Both the position numbers and the translations under genes were made by a program. Below are positions 1-8,239 of a stretch of DNA of 64,000 nucleotides, piece after piece. The stretch lies in contig NZ_CP092417.1 in the NCBI RefSeq assembly GCF_023716865.1, forward strand, positions 6,928,501 through 6,992,500, given 5' to 3'. The notes under the pieces are model-generated. The model saw only the letters and a list, made by a program, of their open reading frames with translations. It made no database searches and was not told the origin of the DNA. This stretch comes from Endozoicomonas sp. SCSIO W0465. Its GTDB lineage: Bacteria > Pseudomonadota > Gammaproteobacteria > Pseudomonadales > Endozoicomonadaceae. Numbering within the stretch: position 1 is the stretch's first letter; each line of letters begins with the position of its first letter.

Positions 1-998
1 AGGCTGAATTCCCGGAAGGTGTTACCGCTGCCGCACAATATGGCTCAGCCACACAGGCTATGGCCGTCTATCTTAACCAATACCATTTCCTGCCTTTTAA
101 GCGCGTGTCAGAGTATTTTAATACTCTCTATAAAATGAGTGTAAGTGCAGGCACTGTCGCCAATTTTGTGGCCAGAACCTATGAAAATCTGGCTTCTACT
201 GAAGAGGTTATTCGTGACGCCTTGCGGGAATCGTCTGTTGCCGGAGCCGATGAAACGGGTATGCGGGCCGAGGGCTCTTTGCACTGGCTACACGTTATGC
301 GGGATGAACAATGGACGCTCTACTACTTGTCTGAAAAGCGAGGTCGTGAGGCCATGGACACGATGGGCATACTGCTAACATTTGCAGGCGTTCTGGTTCA
401 TGATCATTGGAAATCCTATTTTGCATATGCGGCAACTCACGTACTTTGCAATGCCCATCACCTGAGGGAGCTTTTGGGTGTTGTTGATAGGGACAGCAAT
501 CAACTGGCGTTGCGATTGATGAAGCTACTGAGGCTTTCCTGGCATTACTGCAAGGGCTTTAAGACCATAGGTATGCTACAGATGCCAAGTGTTGTCTGTG
601 AACGAATCGAGAAGATTTATGACCGGTTGCTTCAGCGGGCTCTAATGAAAGAAGTCGTCTATATGGAGAAGCAACGAGAGGAGCTTAAGCGCAAGAAAGT
701 CAAGAATACTAAAGCTTACAATCTCTTCAAACGACTCACTGAGTTCAAGGCTGAGACACTGCGCTTCATGTCAGATTTTACCATTCCCTTCGATAACAAT
801 GGCAGTGAGCGGGATGTTCGAATGGCCAAGTTAAAGCAGAAAATCTCAGGCTGCTTCAGGAGTGCAGACGGTGGTTCTATGTTTGCACGGATTCGCAGCT
901 ATTTGTCGTCTGCCAGAAAACAGGGAATGGACATATATCAATCACTTCATAGAGCTGTTCGGAATTACTGTAATATGCCTTTGCTCAGTGCTGAATAG
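1..998 (+). CDS. IS66-family transposase, C-terminal part (5' end outside window)
   Basis: This is the DDE transposase of IS66 copy A. Base 1 falls within codon 173 of the 504-codon protein seen complete at 31798-33312, so residues 174-504 are present. The visible part holds the catalytic core (VAGADETGMR, then VHDHWKSYF, then NNGSERDVRM near the end), the usual acidic positions of the IS66 family. A methionine at position 60 is internal and is not the real start. Nothing visible inactivates this part. The element has a single transposase gene without the tnpA/tnpB accessory genes, as in the one-gene IS66 subgroup (ISBst12-like); the subgroup is family knowledge applied by inference. Confidence 0.93.
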   Translation, partial: AEFPEGVTAAAQYGSATQAMAVYLNQYHFLPFKRVSEYFNTLYKMSVSAGTVANFVARTYENLASTEEVIRDALRESSVAGADETGMRAEGSLHWLHVMRDEQWTLYYLSEKRGREAMDTMGILLTFAGVLVHDHWKSYFAYAATHVLCNAHHLRELLGVVDRDSNQLALRLMKLLRLSWHYCKGFKTIGMLQMPSVVCERIEKIYDRLLQRALMKEVVYMEKQREELKRKKVKNTKAYNLFKRLTEFKAETLRFMSDFTIPFDNNGSERDVRMAKLKQKISGCFRSADGGSMFARIRSYLSSARKQGMDIYQSLHRAVRNYCNMPLLSAE

Positions 999-1002
999 TT
1001 AC
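1..1002 (+). mobile_element. IS66-family insertion sequence, copy A (left part outside window)
   Basis: The right end of the element, ending in GCTGAATAGTTAC at 1002, is the same as in three complete copies further on (25485-27095, 31709-33316, 51637-53244). Those copies are 1608-1611 bp, carry one transposase gene, begin GTAACTRTTCAGCAC and make 8-bp target duplications. Here the first ~600 bp lie outside the window, so the duplication cannot be confirmed; if present it would be AAATATTC at 1003-1010. Confidence 0.95.
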
Positions 1003-1151
1003 AAATATTCTCAATAAAGATTGTGTCATAATTATTAACCACCTTTATTTTGCCTGGTTTGAAAGCAGTGGAATTTATGACTATTAATAGAAATAGAAGC
1101 ATTGTTCTTGTTAGCCGCCCTACCGGAATGCCAACACACGATAATTTCCAA

Positions 1152-1311
1152 GGCTCTTGTAGGATTTCAGACTGCTACTGGGTTGAACATTGCTGAAGCC
1201 CTTTATCTACAAAGGTTGTCAGCATATTGTCCGGTAATGTTGCCCAATCCTTGTTTTTCGTGACCTACAGTCAGTTTTCACTGTAGAGCAGTTCGTAATC
1301 AAAATAGAGCC
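1152..1311 (-). mobile_element. 160-bp MITE, copy 1 (inside curA)
   Basis: This is a non-coding 160-bp element flanked by the direct repeat ATTTCCAA at 1144-1151 and 1312-1319. Its ends begin GGCTCT on each strand and the inverted similarity continues imperfectly for about 23 bp. The same 160 bp occurs in the other orientation at 3975-4134 with very few differences. The 8-bp target duplication and lack of coding capacity fit a MITE moved in trans. I cannot name the parent transposase; GG-starting ends with 8-bp duplications occur in IS256-type elements, among others. Confidence 0.85.
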
Positions 1312-2203
1312 ATTTCCAAATAGAAGAATCTACCATTCCTGAACCAGGCGAAGGTCAAATGCTTCTGAAAAGCATATTTCTGTCACTTGACCCTTACCAA
1401 AGAGGAAGGATGAGCAGCTCCGCTTCTTATGCTGCACCAACAGAGTTGGGAGCTGTTATGGGAGGGGGGACTATTTCCAAAGTTGTAAAATCTAATCACT
1501 CAGGATATCAAGAAGGAGACTGGGTTCTTTGCTATAGCGGCTGGCAAGAATATGCGATTTCAGATGGTACGCTGTGGGGAAGTCCAATAAAGAATCTTGG
1601 TCAACACCCCGTTAATCCATCATGGTTTCTTGGAATTCTCGGGATGCCGGGGTTTACAGCCTATGCTGGGCTTTTGTTTATAGGAAATCCTAAAGAGGGT
1701 GAAACTGTTGTGGTTGCCGCCGCCGCTGGTCCTGTTGGTGCGACTGTTGGACAAATTGCAAAACTAAAAGGCTGTAGAGTGGTCGGAGTAGCCAGTGGTA
1801 ACAGGAAGTGCCAATATGCAACCGAAGTACTTGGGTTTGATGCCTGCATCGACAGAACTGATCCAAATTTTCCATCTCAACTCAAGCAGGCAGTCCCTGA
1901 TGGAATTGATGTTTATTTTGAGAGCGTGGGTGGAGAAGTGTTTGACGCTGTCTGGCCAAATCTTAATGACTTTGCTCGCATCCCTCTGTGCGGCACCGTA
2001 TCCCAAAATAATCTGATTGGAATGCCTGATGGTCCTGACAGGCTAGCGCAATTTATGAGATCCATTCTGGTAAAAAAACTTAGAGTTGAAGGATTCATTA
2101 TTGATGACAGTTTTGGTCACCGCTACAACGAATTTATAAATGATATGTATCGTTGGGTTGATAATAAAGAAATAAGGCTCTATTTTGATTACGAACTGCT
2201 CTA

Positions 2204-3930
2204 GTAATTTCTCAAAAACTGCTGGCAGCACCACACGGAAGATGACGTGAAGCCTCCTCAATCAGGTTACTCAATCTCGGAAATAACCCATCGCCCATTA
2301 GTCGGCTTTTCAGATAATCCCAAAAAGAGAGACCATACAGGCGACACGTTTTTTTCAGGCTGGCAAAGGTGTCGCGACATTGCCGCCCCAAATCGCTTCG
2401 CGTCCCACTACTGATCTTTCGTCGTTTAACATATTCTCGTATCTGACTCTCGCTCAGGTTGTTGTGCAGCGGTAAGCTCGGGTCATCCAGAACCAGTAAT
2501 AGCTCTTCCTTGATTACAGCCAACCCTGACAGAGCATCCTGAAGAAGCCCACTGCACGTTTGGGTTTGGATCAGCGCCTGGAACCCCTGTCGTACTTTTA
2601 TTGCCTTTTTTTCAGTTGGCTCTGTCTTGAAGTCTTTAAGGTCATCGTAAATGGCCCAGAACCATGTCCGAAGCCATTTCTGAGCCATGGCCTGCTGATC
2701 ATTGACCGGATGAACTTTTGCCAGCCCTCGCTCTGCATGTATCCAGCACTGGCTGTGTTTGAAAACGTCGAACTGCCTTGCCCCATCACTGAAGGTGGTA
2801 AGATGTCCTGCTCCATGCTGTATCAGGCTGCCATAAATCATGGCTTCACTGGCCTGCTGGCGCCGTCTACCAGTTAGTCTCAGGTCTTTCATACATTCTT
2901 CCCAGGCTTCATGGCTCAGGAAGGTGACGCCTCTGTATGGATTAAGAACGCGTAGCCACTTTTTGGGGTAATCCAGTTTTTCCAGATAGATCAAGGCATC
3001 GTCGGTGAACGTGTAAGTTGACCATGGGCGGTGCAGTAGGCTTACGAAATTTTCCCGGCTTTTGCTGTCTGTGCTCTCGAACCAGGCAAAGGACTCGTTA
3101 TTGATGATGGTGCAGTAACCGTTCTTCCCCTTATGCCTTGTTCCCGTGTCGTCTGTCTGGATATAACTTGAACAGCGAATACCTGTAGTCAACAGCTCAT
3201 CTTTCTCAGCATGGAACTGCTCGTGTCCTTTCGTCAGAAGCTGGCTGAGTTCCCCGCTGGAAATAGAGATTCCAATGTCCCATAGCCAGTCCAGCAGTTC
3301 TGGCTGGGTAACGGAGCAACCATGATACTGGTGCAGAACGTAGGCCTGCAGCATTGGCCCGTAATGATGTCCATGAAGGCTGGCTGGCGGTTTGGCCGTA
3401 ATGGTTTGTCCATCGGGTGTCACCCATTGCTCTAAAAGATATTCAATACTGGATGTTTGTATTGTCAGTTCCTGAACATGAAAAGGGGTGGTTCCATTCC
3501 TGATTGATCCCTCCGGAACATCAGTGGCAGCAATGGGTATGGATTTTTCCGCCGATGGCTTTCGGGGCTGTTTACGCTGCTTTCTGGTTTTCTCGTTGGG
3601 CTTCTTAACCTTCTGCTTTGACGAGGTGTCTGGGCTGGCTCCATCGTTACCCTCAGGAGCGGATGGATCTCCATCAGGGCTGCCGGTGTCATCATCGGGA
3701 GGTTTGGTGTTTGGTTTGATGTCAGGCTTTGCGGGCAGTTTTTTTAGACGACGAATCTCTGCTTCAAGCAATTCTATCTGCTCTTTGAGCTGAATGATCT
3801 GCTCTTGCTGCTGAGTGATGAATCTCAGTAGATCTTCAGGTTGTAACTGCTGGTGTTCTAGAAAAGCCATGGTGAGAGGATAGACGACTGACCGAAATTA
3901 TCCTGCTTCCAGCACTTTTTGAGAAATTAC
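2204..3930 (-). mobile_element. IS66-like insertion sequence of a second type, nested in the MITE
   Basis: This is a 1727-bp element with terminal inverted repeats starting GTAATTTCTCAAAAA (21 of 22 positions match between ends). An 8-bp target duplication, CTGCTCTA, lies at 2196-2203 and 3931-3938. It carries one transposase gene on the minus strand. It differs clearly in sequence from the 1608-bp IS66 elements in this window. End fragments of the same family remain at 55664-55715, and transposase remnants at about 59200-59611. Confidence 0.9.
2212..3870 (-). CDS. IS66-like transposase, second type
   Basis: This is a complete 552-residue transposase filling the nested IS. The N-terminus (about residues 1-45) is a glutamine- and leucine-rich coiled coil (QQQEQIIQLKEQIELLEAEI). 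A long Pro/Lys/Asp-rich linker follows to about residue 110, and then the IS66-type catalytic core with QTDDTGTRHKGKNG. The C-terminal part, NNLSESQIREYVKRRKISSG, is the region that usually carries the last acidic catalytic residue. The start ATG is 60 bp inside the right inverted repeat. The gene is antisense to curA. The linker and the different core separate it from the 504-residue IS66 transposases here. No damage is visible, so the element may be active. Confidence 0.85.
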   Translation of the reverse strand: MAFLEHQQLQPEDLLRFITQQQEQIIQLKEQIELLEAEIRRLKKLPAKPDIKPNTKPPDDDTGSPDGDPSAPEGNDGASPDTSSKQKVKKPNEKTRKQRKQPRKPSAEKSIPIAATDVPEGSIRNGTTPFHVQELTIQTSSIEYLLEQWVTPDGQTITAKPPASLHGHHYGPMLQAYVLHQYHGCSVTQPELLDWLWDIGISISSGELSQLLTKGHEQFHAEKDELLTTGIRCSSYIQTDDTGTRHKGKNGYCTIINNESFAWFESTDSKSRENFVSLLHRPWSTYTFTDDALIYLEKLDYPKKWLRVLNPYRGVTFLSHEAWEECMKDLRLTGRRRQQASEAMIYGSLIQHGAGHLTTFSDGARQFDVFKHSQCWIHAERGLAKVHPVNDQQAMAQKWLRTWFWAIYDDLKDFKTEPTEKKAIKVRQGFQALIQTQTCSGLLQDALSGLAVIKEELLLVLDDPSLPLHNNLSESQIREYVKRRKISSGTRSDLGRQCRDTFASLKKTCRLYGLSFWDYLKSRLMGDGLFPRLSNLIEEASRHLPCGAASSF

Positions 3931-3974
3931 CTGCTCTACAGTGAAAACTGACTGTAGGTCACGAAAAACAAGGA

Positions 3975-4134
3975 GGCTCTATTTTGATTACGAACTGCTC
4001 TACAGTGAAAACTGACTGTAGGTCACGAAAAACAAGGATTGAGCAACATTACCGGACAATATGCTGACAACCTTTGTAGATAAAGGGCTTCAGCAATGTT
4101 CAACCCAGTAGCAGTCTGAAATCCTACAAGAGCC
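3975..4134 (+). mobile_element. 160-bp MITE, nested copy inside MITE copy 2
   Basis: This is a complete MITE from GGCTCTATTTTG to CTACAAGAGCC. It is flanked by AACAAGGA at 3967-3974 and 4135-4142, an 8-bp target duplication of MITE sequence itself. It therefore inserted into an existing MITE copy at MITE position 57-64. It is the intact reference for the family in this window. Confidence 0.82.
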
Positions 4135-4342
4135 AACAAGGATTGAGCAACATTACCGGACAATATGCTGACAACCTTTGTAGATAAAGGGCTTCAGCAA
4201 TGTTCAACCCAGTAGCAGTCTGAAATCCTACAAGAGCCAACAAGGATTGAGCAACATTACCGGACAATATGCTGACAACCTTTGTAGATAAAGGGCTTCA
4301 GCAATGTTCAACCCAGTAGCAGTCTGAAATCCTACAAGAGCC
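4031..4342. repeat. Three perfect 104-bp tandem repeats (MITE bases 57-160)
   Basis: The units are 4031-4134, 4135-4238 and 4239-4342, identical by eye. Each starts with AACAAGGA and ends with AAGAGCC. Two units follow directly from the nested MITE insertion (inner tail plus outer tail). The third needs an extra event such as slippage, unequal crossing-over or another insertion followed by loss. The repeats are not CRISPR-like: there are no spacers. Confidence 0.95.
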
Positions 4343-4478
4343 AGAAATAAAATATCTTGAGCACATGTTCTACGGAATTGACTCTGTACCTAATGCTTTC
4401 ATTGGTATGCTCAAAGGCAGTAATTTTGGCAAAACGGTAATTCAGTTGTGCGATGAAGTTCCGAATGCTCAGTTCTGA

Positions 4479-4843
4479 ACTAGGAAACCGGGGTCGGGAA
4501 AACGGGATCGGGTCTTGATTCTTGAATTCATAGAAAACCGGGGTCGGAAAACCGGGGTCGGGTCTTGATTCTTGAATTCTTGTAAGAGAAAACCCGATTC
4601 TCAAATATCCTGCTTGAGAAAAAGAATCACTACCCAAAGCAGATCCGGTTAAATCCTGATATTCGATAGTTATAATTTCTGGATCTTCCGGGACTGTCTC
4701 TATATGTGAGACACCCCTGAAAAATTCCGTGGAAAACCAGAGTAGAGTACGCGGCCCTGCCGATAACCGTTATTACTATCTTTCATTAAAACGCTAAACC
4801 ATGTCATGATCCACTGGCTTATGGGTCAGGGAGAGTAATAACG
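4479..4843. other. Non-coding stretch with short direct repeats after curA
   Basis: Between the curA stop and the next gene there is no convincing coding sequence. The block TCGGGTCTTGATTCTTGAAT occurs twice 50 bp apart (from 4508 and 4558), mixed with variants of GAAAACCGGGGTCGG. A small hairpin, GTCTCTATATGTGAGAC, lies near 4696-4712. A minus-strand reading frame over 4332-4637 is made of these repeats plus antisense curA and is not credible as a gene. Confidence 0.6.
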
Positions 4844-5476
4844 ATGACCGCTCAATTCTCCAGCCATCTTACGCTTGATGATGTGTCATACAACGTTACC
4901 GATGCAGAGCCTTATCCAATATTTCATCCAAACATGCTGGGCATCGACGTATCGCCCATGGGTACCTTTTGTTGGGCTGGCTATATCGTCACTTATGAAT
5001 GCAAAGAGGGTCAGCTATTTGCCAGGTCAATGAATTTAGGCGTGTTTCAAGATGAACCATTAGTCAATGGCATGAAACCGGATCCACTGCCGGAGTGTGA
5101 TGATCTGACGCTGGCTTTAATGTTTGGCCGCTGTTACACCGATGTGTGGCTTCCTCTTGAATATACGGGCGAGGTACTTCTTGGCAATGACTGGGTTGGC
5201 AGATTGGGGCCTGGCCATCATGCCACTCCCCGGACAGTTGAGTACAACGAGATCAAGAAGGTTGTGTTCTCAAAAGGCAAAATTCAGCAGATAACGGATG
5301 TCTCGGACCAGTATGCAGAAGAGCGGCAAGCCCTGATCAAAGCGGAAAAAGAAAAGTGGAAAAAAGAGCGGAAGGTCGAAGAGCGCCGGAAACAAAGAAT
5401 GCTTTTAAAGCGAAAGCTTGTAGGGTTCTTCACTAGGAAGAGGCAGCCAATGGCGACACATCGGGATGATTTGTGA
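4844..5476 (+). CDS. Hypothetical protein with basic, charged C-terminal helix
   Basis: I do not recognise this 210-residue protein. The start is supported by GGGAGAG a short distance upstream of the ATG. Residues 1-150 look like a globular domain with many aromatic residues and single cysteines (FCWAGYIVTYECKEG, FGRCYTDVWLPLEY). Residues 155-210 are a highly charged helix rich in Lys, Arg and Glu (KEKWKKERKVEERRKQRM), ending in a basic tail that could bind nucleic acid or membrane. There is no signal peptide or membrane segment. It stands alone between the curA wreck and an IS21 element, so context gives no clue to function. Confidence 0.6.
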   Translation: MTAQFSSHLTLDDVSYNVTDAEPYPIFHPNMLGIDVSPMGTFCWAGYIVTYECKEGQLFARSMNLGVFQDEPLVNGMKPDPLPECDDLTLALMFGRCYTDVWLPLEYTGEVLLGNDWVGRLGPGHHATPRTVEYNEIKKVVFSKGKIQQITDVSDQYAEERQALIKAEKEKWKKERKVEERRKQRMLLKRKLVGFFTRKRQPMATHRDDL

Positions 5477-5670
5477 TGTTTGAGCCATCAGGTCTACGGC
5501 TTATAAGGCTCTGCACAGGGTCATGATAAACCAGAAGCAGGGCTTTCCTTTTGGCGGTATAACGGAAATATTTGCTGAAGGCTAACTGATTGCGTATTCT
5601 GGTTAACTTGAACACCTATTCTGTTTCATTTGAACACCCTGAACTCCTTACACATTGCCCAGTGTGATTT

Positions 5671-6426
5671 TTAGACCAGGTGTTCAACTGCGTCCAATTT
5701 TCCAAGCTTTTTGCGCATGGATTCGCCTTTGAGTTCAATCCGGTGGGCATTGTGCATAAGCCGGTCAAGAATGGCGTCGGCCAGAGTTTCATCACCAATG
5801 CTGGCATGCCACTTCCGGGTGGGCAATTGACTGGTAACCAACGTGGAACCTTGCTCGTGCCTGTCATCCATGACTTCCAGCAGATCGTTCCTTTGTTGCT
5901 GCGTCAGTGGTTCCAGGCCCCAGTCGTCCAGAATCAGCAAGTCTACTTTTGCCAGTTGTTTCAACTGCCTGCTGTAGCTGCCATCACCGTGGGCAAGGAT
6001 CAGTTCATCCAGTAGCCTGGACATCCGATAGTACCGGACACTGTAGCCTTTCAGACAAGCCATGTGCCCAAGGGCGCAGGCCAGGTAGCTCTTACCGGAA
6101 CCACAAGGTCCGGTGATCAACAGGTTCCTGTACCGGTCAAGCCAGCCTCCTCCAGACAGGCTGGCCATCTGGTTCTGTTTGAGACCTCTGGGGTGTTCAT
6201 AGTCAATGTCGTGTATCCGGGCAGCCAGTTTAAACCGGGCGCTTCTGAGCAGCCGAGCCAGACGTTTATTGTTTCGCTCTGTTTCTTCCTGCTCAGTAAG
6301 CAACGACAGTCGTTCTTCAAAGCTAAGGCTACTGTAGGTGCCCGGCTGGTCCAGCTGTTGATTGAGGGCATCTGCCATTCCGGTCAGTCGCAGTGACCTA
6401 AGGCGAGCCAGTGTTTCATTGATCAT
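5671..6426 (-). CDS. istB: IS21 helper ATPase IstB
   Basis: This 251-residue AAA+ ATPase is the transposition helper of IS21 elements; it loads on DNA and stimulates the IstA transposase. The N-terminal part (about 1-70) is the helical IstB domain. Walker A is GPCGSGKSYLACALGH near residue 108 and Walker B is LLILDDWGLEP near residue 165, followed by the sensor region DRHEQGSTLVTSQLP. The length is normal for IstB (about 250). The gene lies 12 bp downstream of istA and is surely cotranscribed with it. No disruption is visible. Confidence 0.93.
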   Translation of the reverse strand: MINETLARLRSLRLTGMADALNQQLDQPGTYSSLSFEERLSLLTEQEETERNNKRLARLLRSARFKLAARIHDIDYEHPRGLKQNQMASLSGGGWLDRYRNLLITGPCGSGKSYLACALGHMACLKGYSVRYYRMSRLLDELILAHGDGSYSRQLKQLAKVDLLILDDWGLEPLTQQQRNDLLEVMDDRHEQGSTLVTSQLPTRKWHASIGDETLADAILDRLMHNAHRIELKGESMRKKLGKLDAVEHLV

Positions 6427-6438
6427 GTTCGCCTCCGG

Positions 6439-7992
6439 TTATTGATAGCAAATAGCGCCACGAATATTTTCGTGATCATCATGCAAGGGACCTGTCGTTT
6501 GTTTTAACTGTGGCTCCAATGGCATCAGGTCTTTGCCTGACTGGAGGATTGATCGGACATTTTTTAACCGATAACCCCCGATGTTCCTGGCATGGGCGCA
6601 GGCGTTGTTGAGTCGTTCAGTTCCATATTCCCGCTGCAGGTTTAGCAGCCCCAATGAAGCTCGATAGGCTTGTTCAGGATGCTCCTTGCTATCCAGCAGT
6701 GATTGAATAAAACAATAGACTTCCTGACCAATGTCGTTAGCCCAGTTAAGTAAACGCTCAGGCGTCCAATCCTGATGGTGACGATGTCGTTCCGGCATAT
6801 GAACTGCTAACGTCGTAAATCCACGTGTGTGCTTGCGAGCGTGGCTGGCCACCACTTTACCGTTAGCGTAGATCGTGACGCAGTGCTCAGTCGCCTGTAC
6901 TTCTACTTCCTGCCTGGCAAGCTGATGGGGAACCGAGTAGGCGTGCCCCTTGCAGATAATATGATAATCCACATTCACCCGGGCCTTGATAAACTCAGCG
7001 AACACAAAAGATTGCTTCGGCAGTGGCTTGAGGGCTGGTTCATCCAGTTGTTCAAACGCACTACGTCGCGTTCCTGGCAACTGCTTAAAGGGCTTCAGGT
7101 TCAGTTCGATTAACAGCTCACGTATCCGCAGGTTCAGCTCTGCCAGGGTAAAGAACATTTCATGACGAAGCCTGGCCAGTATCCACCGCTCCACTACCTG
7201 TACACCGACTTCTGCTTTGGCCTTGTCTTTGGGTTTGTAGGGGCGTGCCGGAATGACTGCCACCTGGTAGTGACAAGCCAGGTGCTGGTATGATGGGTTG
7301 AGATCCGGCTCGTACCGACAGGCTTTGATAACTGCGCACTTTGGGTTGTCTGGCACAACAATTTCTGGCACCCCACCAAAGAACTCAAAGGCCCGTTCAT
7401 GAGACCCCAGCCAGTCCTCTGTTTTTTGTGACAGAGTCGCTTCAGCGTAGGTATAGTTGGACGCTCCCAGCACTGCCACAAATATCTGGGCATTGTGGGC
7501 AATTTCGCCGGTGTCCGGGTTGATGATTGGCATGGTTGGCCCGGCATAATCAACAAATAACTTTTCACCTGCATTGTGCAGCTGTCGCATAGATCGCTTT
7601 TGACAACCACGCCACTGATTGTAACGGTGACAGTACTGGGCATAGCTGTAGGCATTGAGGGGGTGGGCCTGACAGTATTCTTCCCAGAGTCGTTGTTTGG
7701 TCACTTCCTTGCGCTTCAGTTCCTGATGCACCTCAGCCCAGTCAGGATCAATCAACCCTTTTCGATTGGCTATCGAGGCATCGGGAAACAGCGCCTGAAT
7801 AAGCTCAGGCTCAGATATATCCTCTGCCAGGGGCCAGCTTAATTCCGATTCCTGAAAGGCCTTAACGTAGTTGGATACCGTCCCCACACTGACCCGTACA
7901 CTGCGGGAAATTTGTCGGAAGCTGAGTTGGCTGCCAAACCGCATCCGGAGTATTTCTAGTAGCTTACGCATGGTAATCCTGTTTTCTGTCAT
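6439..7992 (-). CDS. istA: IS21 transposase IstA
   Basis: This DDE transposase has 517 residues from the chosen start. I prefer the ATG at 7992 (MTENRITMRK) because a GAGGGA ribosome site lies just upstream; an in-frame start at 8046 would lie in the terminal repeat region. The N-terminus has a helix-turn-helix (FRQISRSVRVSVGTVSNYVK). The integrase core follows with FVDYAGPTMPI for the first Asp and PEIVVPDNPKCAVI for the second. The C-terminal beta-barrel-like domain contains KARVNVDYHIICKGHAYSVP. It works with IstB just downstream. Confidence 0.92.
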   Translation of the reverse strand: MTENRITMRKLLEILRMRFGSQLSFRQISRSVRVSVGTVSNYVKAFQESELSWPLAEDISEPELIQALFPDASIANRKGLIDPDWAEVHQELKRKEVTKQRLWEEYCQAHPLNAYSYAQYCHRYNQWRGCQKRSMRQLHNAGEKLFVDYAGPTMPIINPDTGEIAHNAQIFVAVLGASNYTYAEATLSQKTEDWLGSHERAFEFFGGVPEIVVPDNPKCAVIKACRYEPDLNPSYQHLACHYQVAVIPARPYKPKDKAKAEVGVQVVERWILARLRHEMFFTLAELNLRIRELLIELNLKPFKQLPGTRRSAFEQLDEPALKPLPKQSFVFAEFIKARVNVDYHIICKGHAYSVPHQLARQEVEVQATEHCVTIYANGKVVASHARKHTRGFTTLAVHMPERHRHHQDWTPERLLNWANDIGQEVYCFIQSLLDSKEHPEQAYRASLGLLNLQREYGTERLNNACAHARNIGGYRLKNVRSILQSGKDLMPLEPQLKQTTGPLHDDHENIRGAICYQ

Positions 7993-8239
7993 GGCCGGTT
8001 CCCTCTCTTGGTACAGATAAGAACGGCCAAAGTTATGGAAAATCAATGCATAAGAAGATATTTGTTAGCTGTATTAGACCGGTTTATGGTCTGTTGAACA
8101 GCGTTTCTGGAAGCTTGAACGGTGATTCTGGAAATCATCAAAAAGTGTTCAAAAGAAACCAGAATAGGTGTTCAAGTGTTACCAGAATGGGTGTTCAAGT
8201 GTTACCAGAATGAGTGTTCAAGAGTTACCAGAATATGCA

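Larger units (their letters stand above)
2176..4342 (+). mobile_element. MITE copy 2, expanded by a nested MITE and a nested IS
   Basis: This second insertion into curA is bounded by AGAAATAA at 2168-2175 and 4343-4350. It starts GGCTCTATTTTG and ends CCTACAAGAGCC, the ends of the 160-bp MITE. Inside, MITE bases 1-28 are followed by an IS66-like element (2204-3930), then MITE bases 21-64, then a full MITE (3975-4134), then two more copies of MITE bases 57-160. The layout reads as a MITE that received another MITE and then an IS, with one extra 104-bp unit gained by unequal exchange or a further insertion. Confidence 0.82.
1077..4478 (+). pseudogene. curA: curA/yncB-like NADPH-dependent oxidoreductase, split by nested mobile elements
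   Basis: Three pieces join into one open frame: 1077-1151, 1320-2175 and 4351-4478. Together they make a 352-residue zinc-independent medium-chain reductase of the CurA/YncB (prostaglandin reductase-like) family, which reduces alkenals and alkenones with NADPH. The rebuilt start reads MTINRNRSIVLVSRP, the middle has GEGQMLL, SLDPYQRGRM and the cofactor-binding AAAGPVGATVGQ, and the tail has NAFIGMLKGSNFGKTV. The normal length is about 345 residues, so nothing else seems missing. A 160-bp MITE (1152-1311, target duplication ATTTCCAA) interrupts codon 25. A second insertion (2176-4342, target duplication AGAAATAA) interrupts near codon 311. Both junctions restore the frame exactly when one duplication is removed. 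A truncated product from an internal ATG at 1359 to 2204 would lack the N-terminal strand and C-terminal tail, so function is doubtful. Rebuilding is direct from sequence; the substrate is inferred. Confidence 0.88.
5591..8239 (-). mobile_element. IS21-family insertion sequence
   Basis: This 2.65-kb element carries istA and istB on the minus strand. Both ends start TGC(G/A)TATTCTGG and contain several copies of the motif GGTGTTCAAGTGTTACCAGA: two at the left end and at least four near 8140-8235. Such multiple subterminal repeats are typical transposase-binding sites of IS21. I see no target duplication between the flanks (…AACTGAT and TCACTTT…), which suggests a later rearrangement or deletion at one side. 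It interrupts the start of an IS4-type transposase gene on its right. Confidence 0.88.

Noticed and set aside
4031..4342. CRISPR-like array of 104-bp repeats
   Set aside because: The units are contiguous with no spacers, they equal MITE bases 57-160, and no cas gene is near.
4332..4637. 101-residue minus-strand protein
   Set aside because: It is made of antisense curA 3' end and short direct repeats and has no ribosome site.
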